DNA of 23,566 nt from JANWHZ01 sp964527385 (GTDB taxonomy: Bacteria; Patescibacteriota; Saccharimonadia; Saccharimonadales; UBA4665), in NCBI GenBank assembly GCA_964527385.1, contig CAZGPZ010000008.1, positions 1-23,566 of the forward strand, read 5' to 3'. The translations under genes and the position numbers were made by a program. Within the stretch, counting starts at the first letter, position 1; each line of letters starts with the position of its first letter. The notes beneath the pieces are model-generated. The model was not told the origin of the DNA. It saw nothing but the letters and a program-made list of their open reading frames with translations, and ran no database searches. Shown in pieces: positions 1-7,941 of this stretch.

Positions 1-77
1 GGTGATAGAGAAGACAGCAGAGGAACAGGCTGAAGACGAAGCTGCCGCACTCGCTTGCGCAAAAAACTGCCCGAGCT

Positions 78-719
78 ATGACACTACAACCCCTGCAAAG
101 TGCAAGTGCCAACAATCCTGCCGTGCCGGCAGTCCAAATGCCGGAAGGCAAGCCTGTCGGCGCCAGCCTTGGCACGCAAAAAACAGTGCTCGATATCGGC
201 ACCGAGGCTGTTGGAGCGGCAGAAGTGCAAGGCAAAGTGCCGGTAACTGAACCACAGGCTGGCGAATCCCCCGAGGTTCCCGCCGCGTCTGCTGGCAGCG
301 ATGACAGCGATATGAAACTGGACGCGCCAAGCGAACCAGTGTCGGTTGAAACAAAATCGGAAGAAACGGCTGCTTCCACCGCCCCTATTCCTGCCGCCCG
401 AACATCAGTTCCCGATGACGAAAGGGACGTCGAGGATGGCGATGGCCAGCTGGCACCCAACCAAGCCGTTGACCAAGCTAAGCGCAAGGAAGAGGACGCC
501 AAGCTGACGCGCCTGGCGGAAGAGGAAAAAATAATTGCCAGCAAGCAATATTATCTGCCGATCAGCGGCGTCGAAAAGCAGCGCCGCAGCCTTGACCGTG
601 TCGTGCTCGCTCTTGTTATTGTTGTGCTGCTATGCCTCGTGTGGCTTGACGTCGTGCTTGACGCCGGGATCATCAAACTGGGCGGCATCCAGCCGCTGAC
701 GCACCTGTTCAGGCAATAA
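78..719 (+). CDS. Hypothetical protein, low-complexity region plus C-terminal membrane anchor
   Basis: 213 residues, family not recognised. Residues 1-135 are rich in Pro, Ala, Glu, Ser and Thr and probably disordered. Residues 134-170 are charged (KRKEED, AEEEK). One hydrophobic helix at about 174-195 is followed by a short tail ending HLFRQ, so this looks like a tail-anchored or single-pass protein with a long soluble N-terminal part. Two stop codons at positions 3-8 close the frame upstream, and no Shine-Dalgarno precedes the ATG. Bases 2-55 in a neighbouring frame read as an Ala/Glu-rich peptide (EEQAEDEAAALA) of similar composition, so the true N-terminus may lie outside the window with a one-base frame change near the A-run at 61-66. 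The start is therefore uncertain. Confidence 0.6.
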   Translation: MTLQPLQSASANNPAVPAVQMPEGKPVGASLGTQKTVLDIGTEAVGAAEVQGKVPVTEPQAGESPEVPAASAGSDDSDMKLDAPSEPVSVETKSEETAASTAPIPAARTSVPDDERDVEDGDGQLAPNQAVDQAKRKEEDAKLTRLAEEEKIIASKQYYLPISGVEKQRRSLDRVVLALVIVVLLCLVWLDVVLDAGIIKLGGIQPLTHLFRQ

Positions 720-727
720 TCCTGGTC

Positions 728-1027
728 TTAGCCCAGCTCTGTTATGTCGTCCGAGCGGTCTTTGCATTCAATCCTGTAATGGGTTTGTAGGTAGCACAGG
801 TCATCGGCGATTTTTGCAAGCAGTTTGGAGGCGGTTGCCGTGCTGATGTCCGGCAATGTCGTTGCCAACGATTCGATCGATGTTGCCAAGGTAACAAAGT
901 AGTCGCCGGAGCGCACGGCAATAGCAAGGTCGAGCCGGTCGGGTTGCGCCCGATCGCGCATGTGCCGCGGGCGGGCCTGGTAATGGGAAAATATTTGGAC
1001 TGATTGGGCGAGTACATAATCTGCCAT
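728..1027 (-). CDS. Small hypothetical protein encoded directly downstream of radC
   Basis: 99 residues starting MADYVLAQSV; no family recognised. A GGAGG Shine-Dalgarno lies about 5 nt before the ATG and is embedded in the last codons and stop of radC, which ends 2 nt upstream of this start, so translation is probably coupled. The C-terminal half (TATASKLLAKIADDL) looks helical; there is no signal peptide or membrane segment. Coupling to radC suggests a shared transcript but does not reveal a function. The overlapping 91-residue reading in another frame is a shadow. Confidence 0.7.
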   Translation of the reverse strand: MADYVLAQSVQIFSHYQARPRHMRDRAQPDRLDLAIAVRSGDYFVTLATSIESLATTLPDISTATASKLLAKIADDLCYLQTHYRIECKDRSDDITELG

Positions 1028-1029
1028 GG

Positions 1030-1791
1030 CTACCTCCTTGGCGTGATGGTTACTTTGGCGTAGTTGTCCCGGGCGACGATAAGGTGGTCGAGCAGGTCGA
1101 TGCCAAGCAGCGCGCCCGCGGCCGCCAATTGCTGCGTGACCGCGATGTCTTCTTCTGTCGGCTCCAAGCTGCCTGATGGGTGGTTATGGGCGATGATGAT
1201 CGCGACGGCGCCGTGCTCAAGCGCGGGGCGGAAAACTTCGCGCGGGTGCACGATGTTGGCAGTCAGGCTGCCTACTGAAATAATCTCGTCATGTATTACC
1301 TCGTAGCGGCTGTTCAGGTAGAGCCCCCGCAATTGCTCCTTCGGGCTGTAGCCGATAGAGCGCAGGTATTCGAAGGCTTGCTCGGCGTTGCGGACGTACA
1401 CCGCGCGCCCGGCTTGGCTGGCGAAAAACCGGCGCCCGAGCTCGAACGCGGCAACGAGCTGGCAGGCTTTCACGATAGGTATGCCGAGCACTTCGGCCAT
1501 CTGTTGGGGATCGGTCTCGGCGGCGATCGCTTTCTCGCCGTATTCTTTGACAACCCGCTGGGCCATGGCGAATACTTCTTCTTTTTTAGTGCCGGTCCCG
1601 AGAATCGCTGCGACAAGTTCTGCCAAACTCAAACTGTCCGGTCCCTGGTACATCAGTTTTTCACGCGGTTTTTGGTCGTTCGGGAGGTCTTTGACGCGCA
1701 GGACGTACTGATTAACGCGCTCGCCGATGGTAACATCGTTGGCGCGCAGTGGGTACTGCATGGCTGGGCGGTCGGCTTGCGCGGCTTTCAT
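1030..1791 (-). CDS. radC: RadC-like JAB/MPN-domain protein
   Basis: RadC/YicR family. The N-terminal part carries the helix-hairpin-helix-like region typical of the family (residues ~33-120, with LSLAELVAAILGTGT). The C-terminal part is the JAB1/MPN metalloprotein domain, with zinc motif HNHPSG (His202, His204), Asp215 and a candidate Glu185 in HPREVFR. The JAMM ligands look intact. The family is named for DNA repair, but its biochemical role is not settled. I choose the ATG at 1791 (253 aa) over a TTG two codons earlier because a TATACT -10 box (1799-1804, minus strand) ends 7 nt before it, implying a leaderless mRNA. A small gene follows 2 nt downstream on the same strand. Confidence 0.9.
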   Translation of the reverse strand: MKAAQADRPAMQYPLRANDVTIGERVNQYVLRVKDLPNDQKPREKLMYQGPDSLSLAELVAAILGTGTKKEEVFAMAQRVVKEYGEKAIAAETDPQQMAEVLGIPIVKACQLVAAFELGRRFFASQAGRAVYVRNAEQAFEYLRSIGYSPKEQLRGLYLNSRYEVIHDEIISVGSLTANIVHPREVFRPALEHGAVAIIIAHNHPSGSLEPTEEDIAVTQQLAAAGALLGIDLLDHLIVARDNYAKVTITPRR

Positions 1792-1949
1792 AGGCAAAAG
1801 TATACGCCGAAGCCGCGCTGCTGTGTGTTTTTTGCCGGAAAATTCATGTAACGTTCAGATTCACTTCTTAAGTGGGGAATTGTGCGAATACCGTGCCAGT
1901 TATGCATATTACAGCGTTTTAGCCAGCCTGCTTTTGGTAAAATAGCGTA

Positions 1950-4025
1950 GTGCAAGACGATTTACTAGTAGGGCTGAACCCAGAACAGCGACGAGCGGTA
2001 GAGACGACCGAAGGACCGTTGTTGATACAGGCCGGCGCGGGCAGCGGCAAGACGAAAACGCTGACTCACCGTATCGCGTTTCTGATCGCGACCCGGCGGG
2101 CAACGCCGTACAATATCCTGGCTGTCACATTTACCAACAAAGCCGCCAAAGAAATGCGCGAACGCGTCGCGCAGCTGCTCGGCCAGCGCGCCGAAGACCG
2201 CTCGTTCATGCCATACATGGGAACATTCCACGGCATTTGCGTGCGCCTGCTGCGCCAGGACGGCGAGCACATCGGCATCCCGCGTAGCTTCGTCATCTTC
2301 GACGAGTCCGACGCGCAGGCCGCCATCAGGCACGCATCCAAGCAGCTTGGCATTGACGAGAAGAGCTTTCCGGCGCGCACACTCAAAAGCATGATCAGCA
2401 GCGCTAAGAATGAAATGATGACACCCCAAGAGTACGCCAGCGGCAGCACGAGCCCGGCGCAGGAAGCCGCCGCGAAAATCTATCCGTTGTACGAGCGCGC
2501 CCTGAAGGATGCGTCTGCCCTGGACTTCGACGACCTCGTGAACAAGACGGTCCACTTGCTGGAATCACAGCCCGTGGTGCGGAAAAAGTGGTCGGACCAG
2601 TTCCGTTACATCATGATTGACGAATACCAGGATACAAACGCCGCGCAGTACAAGTTGGTCAAACTCTTGACCAACCAAGACAAAAATATAGCTGTCGTAG
2701 GCGACGATTGGCAGTCGATTTATAGTTGGCGGGGCGCCGATTTTCGCAACATTTTGAACTTCGAGCGCGATTACAAAGGCTGCACGGTGATAAAGCTGGA
2801 GCAGAATTACCGTTCGACCAAACATATATTGGACGCGGCGCACGCCATTATCACCAAGAACGCGCAGCGCTCGGACAAAAAGCTATGGACCGATGCCGGC
2901 GACGGCTTGCCGGTGCAAATCATGCAGGCGAACGGGGAACAGGGAGAGGCGGAGGTGATTATCCGCCGCGTCCGGACGGCGGTCGGAGCCAGTTTGCGCC
3001 ATTACCATGACTTCGCGGTGCTGTACCGCACGAACGCTCAAAGCCGCGCCGTCGAGGAAATGTTCATCCGTTACGGCGTGCCGTACCGTATTGTTGGCGG
3101 CGTGCGGTTCTACGACCGCAAGGAGATCAAAGACATTTTGGCGTATGTGCGCCTGATATTCCAGCCCGAAGACCGCGTCAGTTTCGAGCGCATCGTCAAC
3201 GTGCCAGCGCGTGGTATCGGCGCGAAGTCGCTCAATAACTTCTACCAATGGCAGCAGGACAACGGGTACACGCTTACCCAGGCACTGGAACGAGTCGGCA
3301 ACTGTGATAGTATCACGCCGAAAGCGCGCGTCGGCCTCGGCGACCTGGGTGCCATGCTTGCCACGCTGAGCGGCATTATGCCGACGACGACGGTCGCAGG
3401 CCTGGTTGACTCACTGCTTCGACGCATTAATTACCTGAAATATCTAGACGACGGCACGCCGCAAGGCGAAGCGAGGCAGGAAAACGTGAAGGAATTATTG
3501 AGCGTCGCGCAGGAGTACCAAGATGTTGGCATGGAAGGGTTCCTGGAAGAAGTGGCGTTGGTCAGCGACGTAGACACGGCGGATTTCGGCAGCGACGCGG
3601 TCATTCTCATGACGCTGCACGCCGCCAAAGGGTTGGAATTTCCGGTCGTATTCATGGTCGGCATGGAAGAATCCATCTTCCCGCATTCGCGTGCGCTGTA
3701 CGACCAAAGCGAGATGGAAGAAGAGCGCCGGCTGTGCTATGTCGGCATGACGCGCGCCCGGCAGGAACTCTATATGACGTACGCGACCAGCCGGATGCTC
3801 TACGGCGGCGTGCAGCATAACTTGCCGAGCCGGTTTTTAAGCGAGATCGACAGCGGCTTCCAAACCAATAGCGGCAGCAGTTACGGCAGCGATTGGGCGC
3901 CGCAGCCGATGTTCAACGGCAGTTTGCAGGTCGGGTCGCGCCAGATGGCGGTCCCCGACGCGCCGCGCCATGCAGCCTGCGGGATCACTGGCGGACGAGC
4001 CGCGTTACGTGCCCGATGTCAATGA
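1950..4025 (+). CDS. uvrD: UvrD/PcrA-family DNA helicase, main part (C-terminus frameshifted)
   Basis: Superfamily 1A 3'-5' DNA helicase used in nucleotide-excision and mismatch repair and in replication-transcription conflicts. Helicase motifs are complete: Walker A AGAGSGKT (28-35), Walker B DEYQDTN (~224-230), VVGDDWQSIYSWRGAD, the LEQNYRS motif, TLHAAKGLEFP, and motif VI RRLCYVGMTRAR. The GTG start sits 6 nt after an extended -10 (TGG-TAAAAT, ending at 1943), so the mRNA is probably leaderless. The frame holds family-like sequence to about VGSRQMAVPDA, then runs into implausible residues and stops at 4023-4025. The expected C-terminal RNA-polymerase-interacting domain continues in the +1 frame to 4161. 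Joined, the product would be about 736 aa, normal for PcrA/UvrD. This is either a one-base indel (error or real) or a frameshifted gene. Confidence 0.93.
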   Translation: MQDDLLVGLNPEQRRAVETTEGPLLIQAGAGSGKTKTLTHRIAFLIATRRATPYNILAVTFTNKAAKEMRERVAQLLGQRAEDRSFMPYMGTFHGICVRLLRQDGEHIGIPRSFVIFDESDAQAAIRHASKQLGIDEKSFPARTLKSMISSAKNEMMTPQEYASGSTSPAQEAAAKIYPLYERALKDASALDFDDLVNKTVHLLESQPVVRKKWSDQFRYIMIDEYQDTNAAQYKLVKLLTNQDKNIAVVGDDWQSIYSWRGADFRNILNFERDYKGCTVIKLEQNYRSTKHILDAAHAIITKNAQRSDKKLWTDAGDGLPVQIMQANGEQGEAEVIIRRVRTAVGASLRHYHDFAVLYRTNAQSRAVEEMFIRYGVPYRIVGGVRFYDRKEIKDILAYVRLIFQPEDRVSFERIVNVPARGIGAKSLNNFYQWQQDNGYTLTQALERVGNCDSITPKARVGLGDLGAMLATLSGIMPTTTVAGLVDSLLRRINYLKYLDDGTPQGEARQENVKELLSVAQEYQDVGMEGFLEEVALVSDVDTADFGSDAVILMTLHAAKGLEFPVVFMVGMEESIFPHSRALYDQSEMEEERRLCYVGMTRARQELYMTYATSRMLYGGVQHNLPSRFLSEIDSGFQTNSGSSYGSDWAPQPMFNGSLQVGSRQMAVPDAPRHAACGITGGRAALRARCQ

Positions 4026-4161
4026 GGGTGATACGGTGAAGCATGCTTTGTTCGGCAATGGCACGATAGTAGAAAAAGACGGTGACATGGTCACCATCTA
4101 TTTCAAAGGCAAAGGGACGAAGAAGCTGGATCTCGGCTTCGCCCCGATAGAGAAGCTGTAG
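3970..4161 (+). CDS. uvrD: C-terminal domain of the UvrD/PcrA helicase in the +1 frame
   Basis: The frame contains EPRYVPDVNEGDTVKHALFG, then a GNGTIVEKDGDMVTIYF-type strand pattern and the ending APIEKL. This is the small Tudor-like C-terminal domain of PcrA/UvrD (GDxVxHxxFGxGxV pattern). It overlaps the end of the main helicase frame and is shifted +1 relative to it. An ATG exists at 3970 but has no Shine-Dalgarno and no promoter, so independent expression is unlikely. Dropping one C near 3968-3969 (CGCGCCATG to CGCGCATG) would join the frames smoothly. I treat this as the 3' part of the same gene; programmed +1 frameshifting is possible but there is no obvious slippery site. Confidence 0.75.
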   Translation: MQPAGSLADEPRYVPDVNEGDTVKHALFGNGTIVEKDGDMVTIYFKGKGTKKLDLGFAPIEKL

Positions 4162-4163
4162 GT

Positions 4164-4343
4164 CTAGTACCTGTCAGCTTCCCAGGCTGCAAAGTCAAGC
4201 TCGTCAGCGCCAAGCCGTAGTGTTGCGATTTCTTCGCCAACTGCCGCGCGGCGCATAGGATTGGCGACGCCGTTTTGGTCTAGTTCTTCGCTGACATCAC
4301 CTTCAGGAACATCGCAACCAGTGTCTCCATCGTAAATATGCAT
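4164..4343 (-). CDS. 59-residue acidic hypothetical protein
   Basis: Short ORF, MHIYDGDTGCDVPE to DFAAWEADRY. GGAG lies 5 nt before the ATG (minus strand, 4349-4352), an ideal Shine-Dalgarno. The protein is acidic, with no membrane segment and a single Cys. It is convergent with the helicase gene, ending 2 nt past the helicase C-terminal stop, and it fills an otherwise empty 296-nt gap. No family recognised. Support comes from the ribosome binding site, the tidy fit into the gap and the plausible amino-acid composition. Confidence 0.6.
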   Translation of the reverse strand: MHIYDGDTGCDVPEGDVSEELDQNGVANPMRRAAVGEEIATLRLGADELDFAAWEADRY

Positions 4344-4433
4344 AGTAACTCCTTACTTATTGATTTAGTGCATGCATTATGCATTCGGGGACAAAGATAG
4401 TCAAGCATAGGCAGTTTGCTATCCACGACTTGC

Positions 4434-4439
4434 TACAAT
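4434..4439 (+). promoter_or_regulatory. Extended -10 (TGC-TACAAT) of the Rpf-like gene
   Basis: The ten bases TGCTACAATA at 4431-4440 recur exactly at 5776-5785 before ksgA. TG plus one base before the hexamer makes an extended -10 element. It leaves a leader of roughly 11 nt before the ATG at 4458, with a weak AAGG as a possible Shine-Dalgarno. Confidence 0.55.
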
Positions 4440-4457
4440 ACATAGAGCAAGGCTAGC

Positions 4458-5768
4458 ATGAAACCTAAACTACCCGCCTCGCTGTCATCTATGCGCCGAA
4501 AGTTACACCACCTTCACTATCGCCTCCAAGTCACGCGGCGCCGGCATGTCCGCCGGGCACGGGCTATAGGCAGGCACCCATTTACCATCCCTGCCAGTGT
4601 CTTCCTGGCGTTGGTCCTGCTAGCGGCAATATCATTCTGGCTGTTCACGAGGGCGGGCAACACGCTTGAGCCAGCGGGCAACGATATCGTGATTATTTCC
4701 CATGACCATATTGTCCAGACCGTGCCAAGCCACGAACCGACAGTCGGCGCGCTCCTGGAAAAATTGAAGATAGTGGTCAATACCGGCGACGTGGTCGAGC
4801 CGGCGGCCGACACGCCGATCCACCAGGACGATTTCCGTATTAACATCTACCGGGCGGCGCCGGTCAAGGTATTGGATAACACGAAGCCGGTTTTCGCCTA
4901 CAGCGCCGCTACCACGCCGCGCAGTGTCGCCGCGCAGGCGGGGCTGAAAATTTATCCTGAAGACAGCTTGGGAACCCAGCCCGTGGAGAATTTCTTGCAA
5001 GAACGGGCGCTTGGCAGCGTGGTTGTCATCAGCCGGTCAGTGCCGGTGAAACTGAGTATTAACGGCTATGTCGCCGATACGCGCACCCGGGCGGGAACCG
5101 TCGAAGCGTTCCTCAAGGAAAAAGGGATTACCCTGGGTAAAACCGGCAAAGTCAGGCCCGCGCTCGGGGCGCCGATCCGTTCCAACTTGACGGTGTCGGT
5201 CATCCGTGATGGGACTGGCATCCAAAGCGTCACCAAACCTATTGCTATGCCGGTGAAATATATCAACGACGGCTCGCTGGCATATGGCACCTTTGCCATC
5301 CGCCAAGCCGGCAGCGCCGGCGAACGCGTGCAGACATACCAGGTGACGGTAAGGGGCGGGAAAGTCGTGTCCAGCAAGCTCCTCCAAGATGTCGTGACCC
5401 AAGATGCCATCACCCAAATCGTTGTCCGCGGGACCAGCTTGTCGGGTATCAAGGGCGACATGGCGCTTGCCGGCATATCGCCGAACGACTACCAATACGT
5501 CGATTACATTGTTAGCCACGAGTCCGGTTGGTGTCCGACGAAGGCGCAAGGCCAAGTCGGCTACTGCCCGGTTTATTCCGGCTATGTTCCATCGTACGGC
5601 GGCTATGGCTTATGCCAATCGACACCGGGCAGCAAGATGGCTTCGGCCGGCAGCGACTGGGCGACCAACCCGATCACCCAGCTTCGCTGGTGCGACAGCT
5701 ACGCCGTGGCACATTACGGTACATGGGCAGCAGCTTATAGCCACTGGATCGCGTACCGGTGGTGGTAG
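4458..5768 (+). CDS. Membrane-anchored YabE/Rpf-like protein (DUF348, G5, lysozyme-like domain)
   Basis: 436 residues. A basic cytoplasmic N-terminus (RRRHVRRARAIGR) and one membrane helix at ~44-63 place the rest outside the cell. Two ubiquitin-like DUF348 repeats follow (~77-130 and ~195-250), then a G5 domain (~258-326, ending in the ITQIVVRGT strand). The C-terminal ~345-436 is a lysozyme/transglycosylase-like domain with a candidate catalytic Glu355 in VSHESGW, four Cys (359, 370, 386, 412) that could form disulfides, and an ending SHWIAYRWW. Known relatives (YabE in Bacillus, RpfB in actinobacteria) act on peptidoglycan during growth or resuscitation. The adjacency to ksgA matches the rpf/yabE-ksgA gene order conserved in Firmicutes and Actinobacteria. 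Peptidoglycan cleavage is inferred, not shown. Confidence 0.88.
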   Translation: MKPKLPASLSSMRRKLHHLHYRLQVTRRRHVRRARAIGRHPFTIPASVFLALVLLAAISFWLFTRAGNTLEPAGNDIVIISHDHIVQTVPSHEPTVGALLEKLKIVVNTGDVVEPAADTPIHQDDFRINIYRAAPVKVLDNTKPVFAYSAATTPRSVAAQAGLKIYPEDSLGTQPVENFLQERALGSVVVISRSVPVKLSINGYVADTRTRAGTVEAFLKEKGITLGKTGKVRPALGAPIRSNLTVSVIRDGTGIQSVTKPIAMPVKYINDGSLAYGTFAIRQAGSAGERVQTYQVTVRGGKVVSSKLLQDVVTQDAITQIVVRGTSLSGIKGDMALAGISPNDYQYVDYIVSHESGWCPTKAQGQVGYCPVYSGYVPSYGGYGLCQSTPGSKMASAGSDWATNPITQLRWCDSYAVAHYGTWAAAYSHWIAYRWW

Positions 5769-5796
5769 CCAGGCTTGCTACAATAGAGTGAACGAG

Positions 5797-6585
5797 ATGG
5801 ATGATTTACCGTTAGCGAAGAAATCACTCGGCCAACATTGGCTGCATGACCCAAAAAGCTTGCAGGCGATGTGCGATGCCGCAGACCTTAGCCTAGAGGA
5901 CACCGTCGTTGAGGTAGGTCCCGGCCTTGGCACACTGACGGTGATGCTAGCGGCAAAGGCGAAGCAGGTCGTGGCGGTGGAGCTCGACAAGCAGCTTGCT
6001 GCTGACCTCCCCAAGCGAGTGACCGTCAGCAACCTGGAGACTATCAGCCAGGATATTTTGAAATTCAACTTCTCGGTGCTTGCCCCGGGATACAAGGTCG
6101 TTGCTAACATCCCCTACTACTTAACGAGCCATCTTATACGCATCCTGTCCGAAATAGACAACCCGCCGGAACGGGCGGTGCTGCTGGTGCAGAGGGAAGT
6201 TGCCCGCCGCGTCGCTGCAGAGCCGAACGACATGTCACTCCTAGCTGTCACGGCGCAGTTCTACAATGAAATTTCGCTCGGCCCGGTCGTGCCGGCGCGC
6301 TTGTTCACGCCGCCGCCAAAAGTTGACTCGCAGGTGTTAATTCTCACGCACCGCAGCGTGCCGTTATACCCAGACATCGACCCGAAGGCTTATTTCCGGG
6401 TGGTAAAGGCAGGGTTTTCGCAGCGCCGCAAAACGCTCCTTAACAGCCTAAGCGCCGGCTTGCACCTCAGCAAAGAAAAAACAGCAACCATGTTGCAGCA
6501 TTCAGGCGTCGACCCTGGTGCCCGCGCGCAAGCTCTTTCCCTCGGCCAGTGGCAATCTGTACTCCAGGCGTTGCAACAACTGTGA
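5797..6585 (+). CDS. ksgA: 16S rRNA dimethyladenosine transferase
   Basis: KsgA/RsmA dimethylates two adjacent adenosines in the 3'-terminal hairpin of 16S rRNA using S-adenosylmethionine, a late check on 30S assembly. 262 residues, normal length. Motifs: KKSLGQHWLHD near the N-terminus, SAM-binding EVGPGLGTLT (39-48), catalytic NIPYYLTS (104-111), and the C-terminal FSQRRKTLLNSL. The frame is open far upstream into the preceding gene, but homology begins at this ATG. A TGC-TACAAT extended -10 at 5776-5784 sits 12 nt before the ATG, so the transcript starts almost at the codon. A GTG at 5788 is an alternative start three codons earlier. Confidence 0.95.
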   Translation: MDDLPLAKKSLGQHWLHDPKSLQAMCDAADLSLEDTVVEVGPGLGTLTVMLAAKAKQVVAVELDKQLAADLPKRVTVSNLETISQDILKFNFSVLAPGYKVVANIPYYLTSHLIRILSEIDNPPERAVLLVQREVARRVAAEPNDMSLLAVTAQFYNEISLGPVVPARLFTPPPKVDSQVLILTHRSVPLYPDIDPKAYFRVVKAGFSQRRKTLLNSLSAGLHLSKEKTATMLQHSGVDPGARAQALSLGQWQSVLQALQQL

Positions 6586-6631
6586 CATATAATTGCGCGT
6601 CATGGGACCACATGGTATCATCCTATGATCT

Positions 6632-7162
6632 ATGATAAGAGAATCCCTCGAACGCACGTGGATTAGCAGTGATCTTTTTTGGATCTTCCGGCATGGCGAC
6701 CTGACGACTCGGTGGGACCCTCGGCAGGGCGTTCGGCGTACCGGGCAAATAACGTTTTATGACCAGGGAAAGGCAGATGTCATTTACTGGCGCGAATTAT
6801 TTGATGTTGGCGACGACTACCGGCCGAAGATCGAAGCTGATTGGCATGAGTATCCAGGGTCACGTCATCCGGCAAAGATCACCATCACCGATATGCTCGG
6901 CGTGACGCTCGATGGCAGTTGGCGGCTTCCGTTGGAAGGCGAAGACAACGGCATACGGATCAGGATTGCAGGCGGATCGGAGTGGAATCCTTTCGTGGGG
7001 GTGTTTACCTTCGACAATCATGGTATTGCCAAGGAGTTGCGGCCAAGCGGGAGTTTTGCAGAAGGAATTCCAAAGTTGCGTGGCAATGAGTATCTGACGG
7101 ATGCCCAGATGGCCGCGTGGCTGGGATGCCTCATGATTGACCGGATCGACCCACGGCTGTAG
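6632..7162 (+). CDS. Hypothetical protein, 176 residues
   Basis: No family recognised. The sequence is rich in aromatic residues and Asp (DLFWIFRHGDLTTRWDP, DVIYWRELFDVGDDYRP), has no signal peptide or membrane segment, and looks like a soluble beta-rich protein. The start at 6632 follows an extended -10 candidate TGG-TATCAT (6616-6621) by 10 nt and has no Shine-Dalgarno. It stands alone between ksgA and the MarR gene, 46 nt after ksgA. Base composition looks slightly more A/T-rich than ksgA. Confidence 0.7.
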   Translation: MIRESLERTWISSDLFWIFRHGDLTTRWDPRQGVRRTGQITFYDQGKADVIYWRELFDVGDDYRPKIEADWHEYPGSRHPAKITITDMLGVTLDGSWRLPLEGEDNGIRIRIAGGSEWNPFVGVFTFDNHGIAKELRPSGSFAEGIPKLRGNEYLTDAQMAAWLGCLMIDRIDPRL

Positions 7163-7204
7163 TTAATAACTTGATATGTTAAGCAATTTGGCTAGAATGA
7201 GAGC

Positions 7205-7678
7205 ATGACCACTCTGCAGCTAGCCAACAATGCCGCTTACCTGTTGCAACATGTTTCGTCCATTTTGGCGAAGCAGTCTGACCAAGTGCTGCAGGAGCAG
7301 CTCGGTATCGGGCTGGCGCAGTTCAAGATACTGCAGACACTTAAGGCCGAGCCACGCACGCCACAGCGCGAGATTGCATTCAACTTGGGGCAAACCGAAG
7401 CAAGCATCAGCCGGCAAGTGAAGCTCATGACCGCCGCCGGCATGCTGCAAAGCATGCGCAGCCCCAAAGACCATCGCGAACACCTGACGGTCCTGGCACC
7501 GAAAGGCGAGCGGCTTGTTGAAGCCGCTCAGGCCGCAATGGCCAAATTTTACCAGCCCATTTATGGCGTGCTAGGCGACAAGCAGCAAGCACAACTCGCC
7601 TCTGCATTGGAAAGTCTCCACGCGCAAGTGTGCCAGGCTGCGCACCCGGAACCCTCGGCTAGCAGTGCTGCGAATTGA
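7205..7678 (+). CDS. MarR-family transcriptional regulator
   Basis: 157 residues. Winged-helix pattern: GIGLAQFKILQTL, then the recognition helix TEASISRQVKLMTAAGML, then the wing SMRSPKDHREHLTVLAPKGE with the conserved Asp-His-Arg, followed by the dimerisation helix. Family members are homodimeric repressors that respond to small phenolic or redox ligands and often control their own promoter and a neighbour; no ligand can be inferred here. Promoter TTGATA (7171-7176), 16-nt spacer, TAGAAT (7193-7198) ends 6 nt before the ATG, so the transcript looks leaderless. No obvious inverted repeat overlaps the promoter. Confidence 0.88.
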   Translation: MTTLQLANNAAYLLQHVSSILAKQSDQVLQEQLGIGLAQFKILQTLKAEPRTPQREIAFNLGQTEASISRQVKLMTAAGMLQSMRSPKDHREHLTVLAPKGERLVEAAQAAMAKFYQPIYGVLGDKQQAQLASALESLHAQVCQAAHPEPSASSAAN

Positions 7679-7859
7679 GCCTGTCGCCCAAAGCGGTAGC
7701 TCGCATTCGGTGCCACCCAGCGCTCTATTCCATAGCATCATGCATGTGTCACTCCGCGGTGAGCTAACACGCGTAGCGACAAGTTCGTTGGCGCGCAAGC
7801 ACGGCGCCAATTTCATTGACAGAGTGGCGTAATCATTAGCACGTTGTGCTCTGCTGTGC
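7679..7859. other. Intergenic stretch after the MarR gene
   Basis: About 180 nt with no convincing ORF, repeat or terminator that I can support. It ends at the leader-RNA promoter. Confidence 0.4.
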
Positions 7860-7865
7860 TATACT
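7857..7865 (+). promoter_or_regulatory. Extended -10 promoter (TGC-TATACT) for leader RNA and tmRNA
   Basis: TGCTATACT at 7857-7865 is a strong extended -10 box; I see no convincing -35. Transcription would begin near 7872 and read through hairpins (CCGATTTTTCGG; GCGCAT/ATGCGC; CAACCA/TGGTTG) at 7873-7940 into the conserved leader and the tmRNA. Confidence 0.55.
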
Positions 7866-7941
7866 TACTGTACCGATTTTTCGGGGTGCGCATAGAAAAA
7901 TGCGCCGCAACCATCAAATCACAATGTGTTTTGTGGTTGTA

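Noticed and set aside
5404..5796. Long N-terminal extension of KsgA
   Set aside because: Overlaps the conserved lysozyme-like domain of the preceding gene in another frame; KsgA homology begins at 5797.
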